The notes: generated by a model not told the origin, from the sequence alone. DNA of 64,000 bases from Campylobacter porcelli (GCF_002139855.1 NZ_CP018789.1:992001-1056000), one strand, 5' to 3'. Numbered from the stretch's first letter, positions 46,446-56,499 are shown. Made by a program: numbers and translations.

Positions 46446-48520
46446 TTAAGATATTAGAGCAAATTTGGGGGATCAAAACCCTATATGTCGATGAAAATCA
46501 TATAAGCAAATTCAGTAGTGATGAAGCGGCGATAATCCTTTGCATCACACCAAGAAATTATGATAGGCTAATTAGATTAGAGAGTTTAAGGGGGATTTTT
46601 GCAAGGGCGAATTTAAGTCTAAATGAGTATAGCGTCCAGCTTAGTCAAATTGGCATAATAAACGCTATAAAGGCCTTGCAAATAGATATAAACGGGGTTT
46701 TAAATGGATTAAATGAGATAGCTAAAAATGATATTATAGATTTTGCTGGCTACTCTTTGATAAGTGAGTTTATAAATAGCCTTGAGCTTGATTTTACTAA
46801 AGTAGATAGCGCCAAAGCTCAGCCATTTCATAAAAATCTCCACACGCTAAATGAAATTCATCAAATTTTAAGCGAATTTGAATTTAAAGAAGTTAGCCAA
46901 AGACTGATTAACGCCTACGATAGTGCTAATAACTCTAAATTTAAAATAGCAGTTACTGGGGTGATAAATGCTGGAAAAAGTAGCACTTTAAACGCACTGA
47001 TGAATCAAAATATTTTGGGCGCTTCAAATATCCCAGAAACAGCGAATTTAAGCATTCTAACCTATAGCAAAGATGAATTTGCTAAAGTCTGCTTCTGGTC
47101 GCCTGAAGAGCTAAAATCGATGAATTTAGAGCCAAAAGAGATGAAAGATAAAGTAGTCCCAATAAGTGAGCTAAAACTATACACAACCGCTGCTAATGAG
47201 ATTAGCAAAATGGTAAAAGAGGTGATTTTAGGTATTAAGCTAGATATTTTAAAAGATGGTATTGATATAGTAGATACTCCAGGGCTTGATGATGCTGTGG
47301 TATTGCGTGAGATTTTAACGGCAAATTATATGAGCCAAAGCGACTTTACACTTCATCTGATGAATGCTAGTCAAAGTGCTACTAAAAAAGATATGGCATT
47401 TATCGTAAATACCTTAAAAAATGGCAAAAGTGGCGGACTTATAATCGCTCTTACGCACATTGATAAGCTTAGTCAAAATGATATAAAAGAGGTGCTAAAC
47501 TACACAAAAAATAGTATTAAAACCGAGCTTAGTGAGTGCGGATTTGATGAGAGTTTAGCTGATGAGACCAAATTTTTTACCATTTCAGCAATTAAAAATA
47601 TCGGAATTGATGAGCTAAGAAACTATCTTTATGAGAGCTTTTTTGGCTCAAATTCTAAAAAAGCAACACTAATTATAGACAACTATAAAAAAGAGCTTTT
47701 AAATATCACGCAATTAATATCTGATGACCTAAAAGCACAAAAAACAGCCCTAACATCAGATACCGCCACAGCTAAAGAGCTTGCTAAATCACTCCAAAAT
47801 GAGATAGATGAGATAAGCAATGCCGCAAATAGCATAAATAGCGAACTTGAAAATCTGCTTAAAAGATTGAATTATGATAATGAAAATAGCAACGCAACCC
47901 TAAAATCCATAAGCGCTAAAATCAAAGATAGAGTAATCAGCGATGTAAAATACGCCACTGATAAAAAAATCAAGCTTGATATTATGCGACTTGGGGTGAT
48001 TATAGAGAGTGGATTTAATGACTCTTTTATAGATTTTTTCAGAGATTTTAAGCAGCAAATTAGCAAAGATATCGACTCAGCTAGTAAAATTTTAGAGTTA
48101 AAGCTAGGGGCAAAAAATGCGAATTTAACCTTGCCAGATATTAGAGCTTATATAGATGAGCATCTACCCAAAATCAACTACGAAATCCTAAATAGCGATG
48201 TCAATAAGGCTATAAAAAATCAGAAAAATATAGAGTTATTAGGGGCGAATTTGACTACAATTTTTGATGATTTTATAATAAATTTAAACTTAACCAATAA
48301 GCTTAGCACCCTAGCTCTTTCTTGTACGAATGAGTTTATAACCAGCATAAAATCAGAGCTAAACTCCATGCAAGAGCATCTAAAAACCAAAGAAGCACAA
48401 ATAAATACAATAGCCAAATCAAATTTTGATAATATCAAGGACAAAGAGAGATTAATAGCTAATATTGATAGCAAAATAGCACAATGCCAAGAGATTAAAA
48501 ATAGGATAGAACTATGCTAA
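46442..48520 (+). CDS. Bacterial dynamin-like GTPase (DLP1 type)
   Basis: The 692-residue protein has a GTPase domain with P-loop GVINAGKSST near residue 173-182, switch II DIVDTPGLDDA and LTHIDKL (G4-like), followed by long helical stalk regions with coiled coil. It matches the first of the paired dynamin-like proteins of Campylobacter (C. jejuni Cj0411/Cj0412). The pair forms a heterotetramer that tethers and remodels membranes. The stop overlaps the next gene start. Confidence 0.9.
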   Translation: MIKILEQIWGIKTLYVDENHISKFSSDEAAIILCITPRNYDRLIRLESLRGIFARANLSLNEYSVQLSQIGIINAIKALQIDINGVLNGLNEIAKNDIIDFAGYSLISEFINSLELDFTKVDSAKAQPFHKNLHTLNEIHQILSEFEFKEVSQRLINAYDSANNSKFKIAVTGVINAGKSSTLNALMNQNILGASNIPETANLSILTYSKDEFAKVCFWSPEELKSMNLEPKEMKDKVVPISELKLYTTAANEISKMVKEVILGIKLDILKDGIDIVDTPGLDDAVVLREILTANYMSQSDFTLHLMNASQSATKKDMAFIVNTLKNGKSGGLIIALTHIDKLSQNDIKEVLNYTKNSIKTELSECGFDESLADETKFFTISAIKNIGIDELRNYLYESFFGSNSKKATLIIDNYKKELLNITQLISDDLKAQKTALTSDTATAKELAKSLQNEIDEISNAANSINSELENLLKRLNYDNENSNATLKSISAKIKDRVISDVKYATDKKIKLDIMRLGVIIESGFNDSFIDFFRDFKQQISKDIDSASKILELKLGAKNANLTLPDIRAYIDEHLPKINYEILNSDVNKAIKNQKNIELLGANLTTIFDDFIINLNLTNKLSTLALSCTNEFITSIKSELNSMQEHLKTKEAQINTIAKSNFDNIKDKERLIANIDSKIAQCQEIKNRIELC

Positions 48521-50316
48521 AAGAGTTTATAAAAGAGTATCAAAGAGTATATCAAATCAGCTTTGATGATGGATTTTTAGGAGAATTTGAAAGATTTTGC
48601 GCTCTTATTAGTGAGCCTAAATTTCACCCAAGCAAGGAGCTAATTGATAGATTAAATTTCCTTAGCCTGCTAAGCCACGAGCCACCACTTGTAGCCATTG
48701 TCGGGCAGTTTAGCAGTGGGAAATCTAGCTTTTTAAATGCACTTTTGGGATTAGATATTTTGCCTACTGGAGTTGTGCCAGTAACGGCTAAGCCCACATT
48801 TATCAAATACGCACCAAATTATATGCTAAAAATCCTTCACAACGATGGAAGAGATGAGTATAAAAATATTGATGAGCTTAGCGCCTTTGTAGATCAACGC
48901 CACGCCTTAAAAGATGTCAAAAATCTCACAATCTACGCTCCAAATGAACTACTTAAAAAGATTAGTTTCATCGATACTCCAGGGCTAAACTCTAGAAGCG
49001 ACGCTGATACTAATGAAACAAAAATGATACTAAATGAAGCTGTGGCACTCATCTGGATTAGCCTAATTGACAACGCCGCTAGAAAGAGCGAACTTGATGA
49101 GCTAAATCTTATTCCAAATAGCATTAAGCAAAACGCAATTGCCCTATTAAACCAAAAAGATAAATTAAATGGCGAGGAGATAGATAGGGTTTTAACCCAC
49201 GCCAACACCACATATAGCAAGCATTTTAGCCAAGTGGTAGCCATCTCAGCTAAAATGCAAAGAGAAAATAGAAGTGATAGTGGCTTTGAGGCGGTATTTG
49301 AATTTTTAGATAAAATTGCTAATACAAAAGAGAATTTTATAAAATCCGCTTGTAAAGACATATTAATCTCATCGCAAAATCAAAATTTAAGCTTTATAAA
49401 TATTTTAGATGAAATTTCAGATATTTTTACTAAATTTCAAGATAGAACAAATCTTAAATTCAGCGAGCTAAATGATAGTTATAATGCCAAATTTGAGATA
49501 TTTTTTGAAGCAATCAAGCAAAATGCAGCCTTAATAGCAAACGAAATTAATAGTGCTTTAAAAAATGAAAAATCGGCCTATTATAAAGAAAAAAGCGGAT
49601 TTTTAAACAAAAATAGCTTTGAAAAGATAGAGTATGAAAGAGTCTCTCTAGATAGAGATGAAGTCTTAGGCAAACTCATCTATAATGATGATAAATTCGC
49701 TAAGATATTTAAGAAATTTAAACGAGATTTAAGCGAATTTGAAAATGAAATTTTAGCCGATTTACAATCAATCTTTGATGAGTTAAAAGAGCTTACACTT
49801 CGCTATAAAGCCAAATATGAGAGCATTAGAAAATCAGACCCACTCCACTCTGATCTACTTTTTGCCGATATTCGTAAATTCTCAAGCGAAGTCTATTCTC
49901 TATTTTTAAGCCATATTGAGACGCTATTTTTGGCTAAATTTGCGAATTTAGGGCTATTTTTTGAAAGAGTTTTTATAAAAGTTAGCGCTAACTACCAAAA
50001 CGCAATTAGACTAAGCGTGAATTTCATAGCTCAAAAGTGCGAAAAAAGCAGCCAAGACTATGAGTCTGACCCCGTTGCTTTTAGCTTGTATTATCCAAGA
50101 TTAAGTGAGATAAATGAGAGAATTTTAAATGAGCTTAGCTATTATGAATTTGAGAGTGAATTTAGCGGTAATGCGACATTTATTACTAAATTTATCAACT
50201 CTCTCAAATCGCAAATGGCCGATCTAATGAGTAAAAACCAAAACTATATAAACTCACTAAAATCAAAATATCAAAGCGATCTAAATGAGTTAGAAAATAG
50301 TTTGCCTTGGTCTTAG
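48514..50316 (+). CDS. Bacterial dynamin-like GTPase (DLP2 type)
   Basis: The 600-residue partner has the P-loop VGQFSSGKSSFLNALLG near residues 62-78, then TGVVPVTAKPT and FIDTPGLNSRSD, and helical C-terminal membrane/stalk regions. GTPase domains of the two genes share the layout but little identity elsewhere, as in C. jejuni. It overlaps the upstream gene by seven bases. Ends at a convergent terminator with the next gene. Confidence 0.9.
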   Translation: MLKEFIKEYQRVYQISFDDGFLGEFERFCALISEPKFHPSKELIDRLNFLSLLSHEPPLVAIVGQFSSGKSSFLNALLGLDILPTGVVPVTAKPTFIKYAPNYMLKILHNDGRDEYKNIDELSAFVDQRHALKDVKNLTIYAPNELLKKISFIDTPGLNSRSDADTNETKMILNEAVALIWISLIDNAARKSELDELNLIPNSIKQNAIALLNQKDKLNGEEIDRVLTHANTTYSKHFSQVVAISAKMQRENRSDSGFEAVFEFLDKIANTKENFIKSACKDILISSQNQNLSFINILDEISDIFTKFQDRTNLKFSELNDSYNAKFEIFFEAIKQNAALIANEINSALKNEKSAYYKEKSGFLNKNSFEKIEYERVSLDRDEVLGKLIYNDDKFAKIFKKFKRDLSEFENEILADLQSIFDELKELTLRYKAKYESIRKSDPLHSDLLFADIRKFSSEVYSLFLSHIETLFLAKFANLGLFFERVFIKVSANYQNAIRLSVNFIAQKCEKSSQDYESDPVAFSLYYPRLSEINERILNELSYYEFESEFSGNATFITKFINSLKSQMADLMSKNQNYINSLKSKYQSDLNELENSLPWS

Positions 50317-50318
50317 AG

Positions 50319-50339
50319 TTGGCAGAATTAATCTGCCAA
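50319..50339. terminator. Convergent terminator after the dynamin operon
   Basis: TTGGCAGA (50319-50326) and TCTGCCAA (50332-50339) form a perfect 8-bp stem with a five-base loop, between converging genes. Confidence 0.6.
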
Positions 50340-50843
50340 ATCCTCAAAATCCTCAAAATTATCTACAAATTCATTCGCTAGAAATTTAGCATAAATATCG
50401 CTTTCAACTCTACTTTTAAACTCACTGAATTTAACTCTATCGCCATCTTTGATATGATTTAAAAGCTTTAGGGTATATTCATCATCGATATGGGATTGTA
50501 AAAATTTGATAGCTCCACTCATTCTAGCTTCGCAATTATCAATAGATAAAACCGCACGCAAAATCTCGCCATTTAGGCTATTTGCCGCTCCAGAGTATGG
50601 CACTAAGACCTTATACATATACTCAATGCCCTCTTTTGCTTCAAAGCAATTTGCCTCTAGCCTTACCCCATTTTCATCATTCCAAATTTTATATGTCTTA
50701 TCGCCTACAATGCTATCAAATCTCTTACCATCATTGCTAGAGCACTCCCAACACCTATCAAAGCACTCATCATTCCAACCATTCAAAGCAAAAAATCTAC
50801 CATCATACTCCACAACCGCTATTTGCGTATCTTGCCAATACAT
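50328..50843 (-). CDS. Conserved hypothetical protein
   Basis: The 171-residue protein (MYWQDTQIAVVEYDGRFFAL) has Cys pairs near the N-terminus (NDECFDRCWECSS), an acidic C-terminus (NFEDFEDLAD) and no domain that I recognise. No signal or membrane segment is visible. It is the last ordinary chromosomal gene before the decayed island. Confidence 0.65.
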   Translation of the reverse strand: MYWQDTQIAVVEYDGRFFALNGWNDECFDRCWECSSNDGKRFDSIVGDKTYKIWNDENGVRLEANCFEAKEGIEYMYKVLVPYSGAANSLNGEILRAVLSIDNCEARMSGAIKFLQSHIDDEYTLKLLNHIKDGDRVKFSEFKSRVESDIYAKFLANEFVDNFEDFEDLAD

Positions 50844-52076
50844 TTTAATCCTTTTTAATTTTCATAAATTCTATCTAAATTTATTAATATTTTAGTTAAA
50901 CACTATATGTAAATCCTATATTAAATAATTATTTAAGTATAGTTTGTATACTCAAGGAGTATATATTTTATGTTGCGAGATTTGATTTAAAATACTTATT
51001 GTAAATTTGGTATTATTATACTCAATCAACATAACAAATCATACCTCAAAACTAAAAGTCTTTAAGCATACACTATATAAATAATATAACGGTTCTTAGA
51101 GATCATCAAGCCACTAAAACTATACACTTTAATAAATATATTGTAATAGTTTTTTATCTCTTACAATACTATCAAATTATAACTAAAATAGTTACTAATA
51201 TACGTAATAATCCTATAAGGCTATATTTATCAATTATTTAATACTGTTTTTTCTAAATCAACTCTTATAAAATAACTTCTCTTTATATCCTAAAATATTA
51301 ATACCACTAAAAATAACCACTCTAACTATACTTACTTAAAGATAAACAATTTTAAAACTCCTATTAAATATAGCAATAAATAGTTTTAATTAGACAATAT
51401 ATAAAATATCAAGAATTATATTGATTAATTTTTGTTGCCTATGTTGTGAGTGATTTTATATAATTAAAAATTTATTTTTTAATAATCGATTACTAAAAAA
51501 TCAAAATTCAAATATTATCCATTAAATAACAAATACTTTTTTACAATTTTATACAGCTTTATTTCTTTTATTATTAATCTTGCTATCTATAAATAACAAA
51601 TTTTAAAATGTTGTAAAAATCTAATCTTATTATATAATTATAATATTTTGTTAAATTTAATATATTAACATTTGCTCTCAAGTAATTAAAAATAAAATCT
51701 AAATTGTAGATCATTTTATACAAATTATCTAAAAATTGATCCTATTAAGTAAGTTACTAAAATATGATGAGTTGCTATTACTAATATTTATATAACCCAA
51801 TAAGCGGTGAAAACGATAAGTCTATATATGCTTCTTTAATTTTCTTACATGACATTATAGGTTTAATTTTTGAAAAATTGTATGATACTTTTTCTTTTAT
51901 TTTTATTAAATCAATTGCGATGGCTAAAAACTCTATATTTTAACCTCTTTTGTTTTAATTTATTTTTTATAATTCATTATAATAAAATATAATCTTAAAT
52001 TAAAAATTTAAACAATATAAAATAAAAAGTTTATCTAAAAGCTATAAAATTGCATTCTTGCTCGTATAGGGCAAAT

Positions 52077-52136
52077 CTAATAAACCTTTATAACAATTAC
52101 ATAAAGTAGCATAACTACGATGAATACAAATTGCAT
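52077..52136 (-). CDS. Diverged copy of the 19-residue hydrophobic toxin-like peptide
   Basis: The frame encodes MQFVFIVVMLLYVIVIKVY, a hydrophobic 19-residue peptide. It aligns without gaps to the copy at 58885-58944 (11 of 19 residues and 48 of 60 bases the same). Unlike that copy it lacks a strong ribosome-binding site. The antisense promoter on the + strand is degenerate: TTTATA at 52087-52092 and CATAAC at 52110-52115, again 17 bases apart. Likely a decaying second toxin locus in which the antitoxin promoter has been lost. Confidence 0.5.
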   Translation of the reverse strand: MQFVFIVVMLLYVIVIKVY

Positions 52137-52152
52137 AATCCGCATAACAAAA

Positions 52153-52278
52153 TTATAATAAAATTTTTAATCTACTATCAGCATATATTTTTGATTCTAT
52201 CATTTTATCATAAGCATTATCATATATAATTGAAGTTTTAATTTGTGTTAAAATATCTTGAACATATGTATTCATCAT
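52153..52278 (-). CDS. Small 41-residue ORF upstream of the diverged peptide
   Basis: The frame MMNTYVQDILTQIKTSIIYD... has GGAG seven to ten bases before two tandem ATGs (52278 and 52275). It ends 17 bases before the diverged toxin copy on the same strand. Composition is ordinary for a helical peptide. It may be a genuine small gene or a relic of a longer one. No family recognised. Confidence 0.3.
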   Translation of the reverse strand: MMNTYVQDILTQIKTSIIYDNAYDKMIESKIYADSRLKILL

Positions 52279-52505
52279 CTAAATAATCTCCAACCCTTTA
52301 CTATGAAAATTATAATAACTAAAACTACAAAAATTGGAAATATTATTAAATTAAAATAAAAAATTAATCTAAATAAAAACTCCATAATTTTTTAAATTTT
52401 TCTAGTTATTCATTAGTGTAAAATGCAAAATTAATTCAAATATCATATCGCATAATCTAATCATTACAAGTTATATGATTGATATAAAATTTATGGTGAA
52501 GGTGG

Positions 52506-52511
52506 TATAAT
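52506..52511 (+). promoter_or_regulatory. -10 element of the cytosine methyltransferase gene
   Basis: TATAAT at 52506-52511 lies 30 bases upstream of the ATG at 52541, followed by AAAAAGG at 52527-52532 as ribosome-binding site. Confidence 0.45.
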
Positions 52512-52540
52512 TATCACTTATATTTAAAAAGGTTATTGCA

Positions 52541-53569
52541 ATGCTAAAGAAAATAAAAGCGATTGATTTTTTTTGTGGTGCTGGAGGTATGACAAAAGGC
52601 TTGCAGTTAGCTGGTATTGATGTTTTTGCTGGAGTTGATTATGATAAGACATGTAAAAATACATATCAAAAAAATACACATGCACTTTTTATAAACAAAA
52701 GCATTATTGATATAAAAGCAAAAGAAATCAAACAAATTTTTAAGGAATATGTGTTAAAAAATGAATACACAATGATAACTGGTTGTGCTCCTTGTCAGCC
52801 ATATAGTAGCATAAATACTAGAAAAAAGATTGATGATCATAGAAAAACCTTATTAGATGAGTTTGCTAGAATCATAAAAGGAGTTAAACCTCACTTTGTT
52901 TTAATGGAAAATGTAAGTGGGCTAACGGAGAAAAATGAATATTTTTCAAAATTTATTAATATGCTTTCAACTAATAATTATAAATACGAATATAAAATTT
53001 TAAATGCTAAAGATTATGGTGTGGCACAAAACAGAAAAAGGCTTTTTTTAATAGCAACAAGACTAAAAAATAATAAACTATCTTTTTTAAAAATAAAAAA
53101 AACTAAAGAAATTACTTTAAAAGATGTTATATATAATCTAGAACCAATAACCCACGAAACCCCATCAGCAATAGATTATTTACACAGGTCTTTAAGGCTA
53201 AATGATATAAATTTAAAAAGAATACAAGCTACTAGGCACAATGGTGGAACAAGAGCTGGGTGGCATGATTCTTTAAGGGCAAAAAGTCATGCAAAAAAAA
53301 ATGTGTTTAAAGACAACTACGGAAGATTATCATGGGATAAACCGAGTTCGACAATAACAACAAAATTTAATCAATATTATAGTGGTAGATTTGGACATCC
53401 AGAGCAAGACAGGGCTTTATCTTTAAGAGAGGGTGCATTAATTCAATCTTTCCCAGAAGATTATATGTTTTTTGGAACAGACTACCAAATAGCTAGACAA
53501 ATAGGTAATGCCGTTCCAGTTAATTTATCAAAAGCTATTGGAGAAATTTTTATTAACTCTCTTGATTAG
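52541..53569 (+). CDS. DNA cytosine-5 methyltransferase
   Basis: The 342-residue enzyme has the standard m5C motifs in order: I (IDFFCGAGGMTKGLQLAG), IV with the catalytic Cys (ITGCAPCQPYSS), VI (LMENVSGL), VIII (AQNRKRLFLIATR), a target-recognition region (HNGGTRAGWHDSLRAKS), IX (RDxxLSLREGALIQSFP-like) and X (QIGNAVPVNLSKAIGE). It appears complete. It converges with and overlaps by 17 bases the GHKL ATPase/nuclease gene. Together they probably form a restriction-modification or related defence pair within a decayed island. Recognition sequence unknown. Confidence 0.92.
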   Translation: MLKKIKAIDFFCGAGGMTKGLQLAGIDVFAGVDYDKTCKNTYQKNTHALFINKSIIDIKAKEIKQIFKEYVLKNEYTMITGCAPCQPYSSINTRKKIDDHRKTLLDEFARIIKGVKPHFVLMENVSGLTEKNEYFSKFINMLSTNNYKYEYKILNAKDYGVAQNRKRLFLIATRLKNNKLSFLKIKKTKEITLKDVIYNLEPITHETPSAIDYLHRSLRLNDINLKRIQATRHNGGTRAGWHDSLRAKSHAKKNVFKDNYGRLSWDKPSSTITTKFNQYYSGRFGHPEQDRALSLREGALIQSFPEDYMFFGTDYQIARQIGNAVPVNLSKAIGEIFINSLD

Positions 53570-55472
53570 AAATATTTATGCTGGTTAAATTATATGTTTT
53601 TTCGTAAGTGTTAATAAAGTCCCTATGATATTGTTCTGCTTGACTCAACATATCCTCATAACTCATAAAAAACATATCGCTTTTTTCAAGCGTTTCTAGT
53701 CTTGTTCTTACCATACTATCGTTTTTTAGTTTTTTTCCTATTATATATGCTTTAACTTTTCTATATTTACTTCTATCTGAATTATTTTCATTTATGTGGG
53801 CTTTTATAAATTCATAATATTCTTGCATTTGCTTTAATTCTTCTATTCCTATAATTTTTTGGCTTCTTTTTATTTCTAAAACATACAAAGTATCACCAAA
53901 ACCTTTACACAAGAAATCAAGTCTACGGTCTTGAATATTTTCTAGTGCTGAGTCACAAAAATGTTTTATTAAAATTTGTCTATATCCCTGTTCATCTTCA
54001 AAGCTAGAAAGCCTAGGCTCTAGTATCCATGGAAATTGATTTAAGAAACCATGCATAGAATCCACTTTTCCAACTTCCTTGGTGTCTGCTTTTATCATTT
54101 CTTTAAATTTGTTTATTGTTTCTATTCTACCTATTGCCAATCTATAATATTCTTTTGCTTCAATAATTTGCCAATCTTGCATTAGTTTAATGATGGCATC
54201 AGTATTTTCATTTCCACTTATTTCACTTGCATATTTTCTAAAAATATCAAATTCAAAAGCACCTTTTACATATTCCAATAAGCTTTTGATTCTACCTTCT
54301 TCCAAATCTGATGATATCACAATATCTGTAATTTTTTTAGCCAAAATCTTATCTTCTTGACTATTAAATTTTCTTTCATACCAAGCAGTATCAATTTGAT
54401 GTTTTTCTCTGAGTATTTTTTCTTTTGCTTCTCGTCTTTTCTCTCTCCAATCGGCACCAATCTTTTTTATTATTTCGGATAATACCTCTCGCAATTCTAC
54501 CAAATCATCATTTTCCCAAATAAGAGAATTTCTAGCAGTAGAGATATTGTCATCTTCAATACTATCGTCTAAATAATCTACATTAATATCGCCACTCATA
54601 TATGAAAAAGCATGTGAATTACTTAACTTAACATTGTAAAATTCCCTATTATTTGCCAACTTGCCTCTTGCATACAATGCTATACCTTTTATATCGTCGC
54701 TAAGTGTATTATTTGTTGTTATTATACTACCATTTATATTCTTTTCTCTTATAAAGTCTATTATATTTTGATCTATTTTTAAAGTTTTTAAATCATTTGG
54801 AATATGCCATTCAAATTGCATATCTTTTAATAACATTTTTTTTCTTGCGTCAGCATCCAAAACTTCTTCTTGATCTTGTCCAATGATTTTACATATAAAA
54901 TTATCATCAAATAAATTTAGTCTAGATAATATAGAATCAGATAGATTTTGAATATTAATTGATGTTTTTCTAGTAAGCTGTCTTAATATTATCTTTGTAT
55001 AACTATTCTCTTTTGTTTCTACATTATCTTTTTTTGGTGGCAACTCTAATAACTCATCAGCACTCTTGCTCATTAATTCATCATAATTAATAACAAAGCT
55101 GTTTATTTTGCCATCTTTACAACTTTCTACTTCCACCTCTTTGCAAATGCCAAACATAGAAAGTTTGCCTATACCTTTTTTGCCAGTAACTTTTCTTTTA
55201 TATTTTTGAGTTACTTTTTCATTATCGGTTTCTCTGCGATTTCTACCAATTTGCAAAAAATTGTTATTTAACTCATCCATACTCATACCACAACCATTGT
55301 CAAAGATTTCTATTGTTTTTTCTCTAGTATTTTGACTCATTGAAATCTTGACTTCTGTGGCATCCGCATCATAAGAATTTGTAATCAATTCTGATAGAAC
55401 TGGCGGTAAAGTACTATACATGCTTAGACCTAAATGCTTAATTGTAGCGGGGCTGAATTTTAATTGAAACAT
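53553..55472 (-). CDS. GHKL ATPase with C-terminal PD-(D/E)XK (Shedu-like) nuclease
   Basis: The start is placed at ATG 55472 (639 residues) with GGAG nine bases upstream; the open frame reaches 55487 via TTG. The N-terminus is a GHKL ATPase: N-box VLSELITNSYDADATEVKI, G1 FDNGCGMSMDEL, G2 GKKGIGKLSMFGI, like MutL, Hsp90 and MORC proteins. The last 170 residues contain LNQFPWILEPRLSSFEDEQ, RRLDFLCKGFGDTLYVLEIKRS (D and ExK spacing of a PD-(D/E)XK nuclease, reminiscent of the Shedu/DUF4263 fold). GHKL proteins with nuclease domains beside methyltransferases are described in prokaryotic R-M systems. It is the likely restriction partner of the convergent methyltransferase. Confidence 0.8.
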   Translation of the reverse strand: MFQLKFSPATIKHLGLSMYSTLPPVLSELITNSYDADATEVKISMSQNTREKTIEIFDNGCGMSMDELNNNFLQIGRNRRETDNEKVTQKYKRKVTGKKGIGKLSMFGICKEVEVESCKDGKINSFVINYDELMSKSADELLELPPKKDNVETKENSYTKIILRQLTRKTSINIQNLSDSILSRLNLFDDNFICKIIGQDQEEVLDADARKKMLLKDMQFEWHIPNDLKTLKIDQNIIDFIREKNINGSIITTNNTLSDDIKGIALYARGKLANNREFYNVKLSNSHAFSYMSGDINVDYLDDSIEDDNISTARNSLIWENDDLVELREVLSEIIKKIGADWREKRREAKEKILREKHQIDTAWYERKFNSQEDKILAKKITDIVISSDLEEGRIKSLLEYVKGAFEFDIFRKYASEISGNENTDAIIKLMQDWQIIEAKEYYRLAIGRIETINKFKEMIKADTKEVGKVDSMHGFLNQFPWILEPRLSSFEDEQGYRQILIKHFCDSALENIQDRRLDFLCKGFGDTLYVLEIKRSQKIIGIEELKQMQEYYEFIKAHINENNSDRSKYRKVKAYIIGKKLKNDSMVRTRLETLEKSDMFFMSYEDMLSQAEQYHRDFINTYEKTYNLTSINISNQES

Positions 55473-56129
55473 TATAAAAAACTCCAAATGTCAAGTAAAA
55501 TGTATTATATAATAATAGCAATTAAATTACATTTAAAATGATGATAAAAAGTTTTTATATTTTAATTAATCTCATTTTAAATACAAGAAAATAGCTAAAA
55601 AGATTTTCAGTCTTTATGCTTTAAATTGCATCTGTTTTTCATGTTCGTCACACCCTTTACTCATATTATTTGATCTGCTCAACATAATCTTTTAATATTT
55701 GCTAATAACTTAAACCATTCTACTTGTTAAGATATTATAACAATGTATATTGTTGGTATACCACTAACGTTTGCGCTAGTTAAAAATATCGCAATAGCAA
55801 TGTTTATTTAAATAGCAGTTTTTTATCATCTTTGTTTTAACAGTATATTCGTTCTTTATAAAACTAGCTCCTATGTCTTGTTATCTATAAATTTGCTTAA
55901 TTTTTTAGCTATTTTTTCTATGTTTAATAGTAATTTGTGGATTATGTTTAGTTAAAAAATTTATAAAACTCCATTTAATGTTTTATATATCTCTTTGATC
56001 GCTAAAACCACTTAAATATTCTTGAATATGCAAATTATCTACTCTGTCAAATTTATCTAAAGCTTTTTACGACGCTACGCTTTTGGGCTAGTAATAAATT
56101 TAATAATTGAAGTTATTCCTTTTAATTTA

Positions 56130-56410
56130 TATTTCTCTGCCTTGGTCTTGATTTTTATTTAGAATTTGTTTTTTATTTCATCTAGTATTTTGCTAATTTT
56201 TTAATAAAATTTAGGATATGCATGTTTAAAATTTGGCGTATATTTTTCAATATCGCTCATCATTTTGCTTAATTTTTCATACCTATTTACATCTAGTCTG
56301 TTTTTAATTTTCTTTTCTTATGTGGTTTTTAACTTTGTATAGCTTACATGTTGTATCTCTTTGCGTTGCGTATATACTTCTTTAACTAAATCAATCACAG
56401 CTTCTCTAAA
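56130..56410 (-). pseudogene. Dead gene remnant, mobilisation-like
   Basis: A minus-strand reading frame gives REAVIDLVKEVYTQRKEI, a stop, then NRLDVNRYEKLSKMMSDIEKY and further residues, a stop, and KISKILDEIKNKF. Only two stops interrupt some 85 codons of otherwise sensible helical protein. It resembles C-terminal parts of plasmid mobilisation proteins in charge pattern, but I cannot assign it firmly. Confidence 0.4.
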
Positions 56411-56499
56411 AATTTAGACTATCTAAAGTAAGTTCAAGTTTTTCTTTGCATTTGTAATCTTTGGCTTAGCTTTCGTTATTGTCCCTGTAGTATTATAAT

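Larger units (their letters stand above)
50844..52540. other. AT-rich decayed spacer, left flank of the mobile island
   Basis: This 1.7 kb stretch has no intact large gene. It is extremely AT-rich. On the minus strand near 51781-51936 there is a fragment (SYNFSKIKPIMSCKKIKEAYIDL...) without a proper start. A small frame at 52153-52278 and a diverged toxin-like peptide at 52077-52136 (described separately) are the only features. It looks like degenerating mobile DNA. A -10-like TATAAT at 52506-52511 belongs to the methyltransferase gene. Confidence 0.6.

Noticed and set aside
50900-51000. Near-palindromic TATACTCAAGGAGTATATA near 50938-50965 as an operator
   Set aside because: It is in degenerate AT-rich DNA with no gene close by; the symmetry is partial and can occur by chance.
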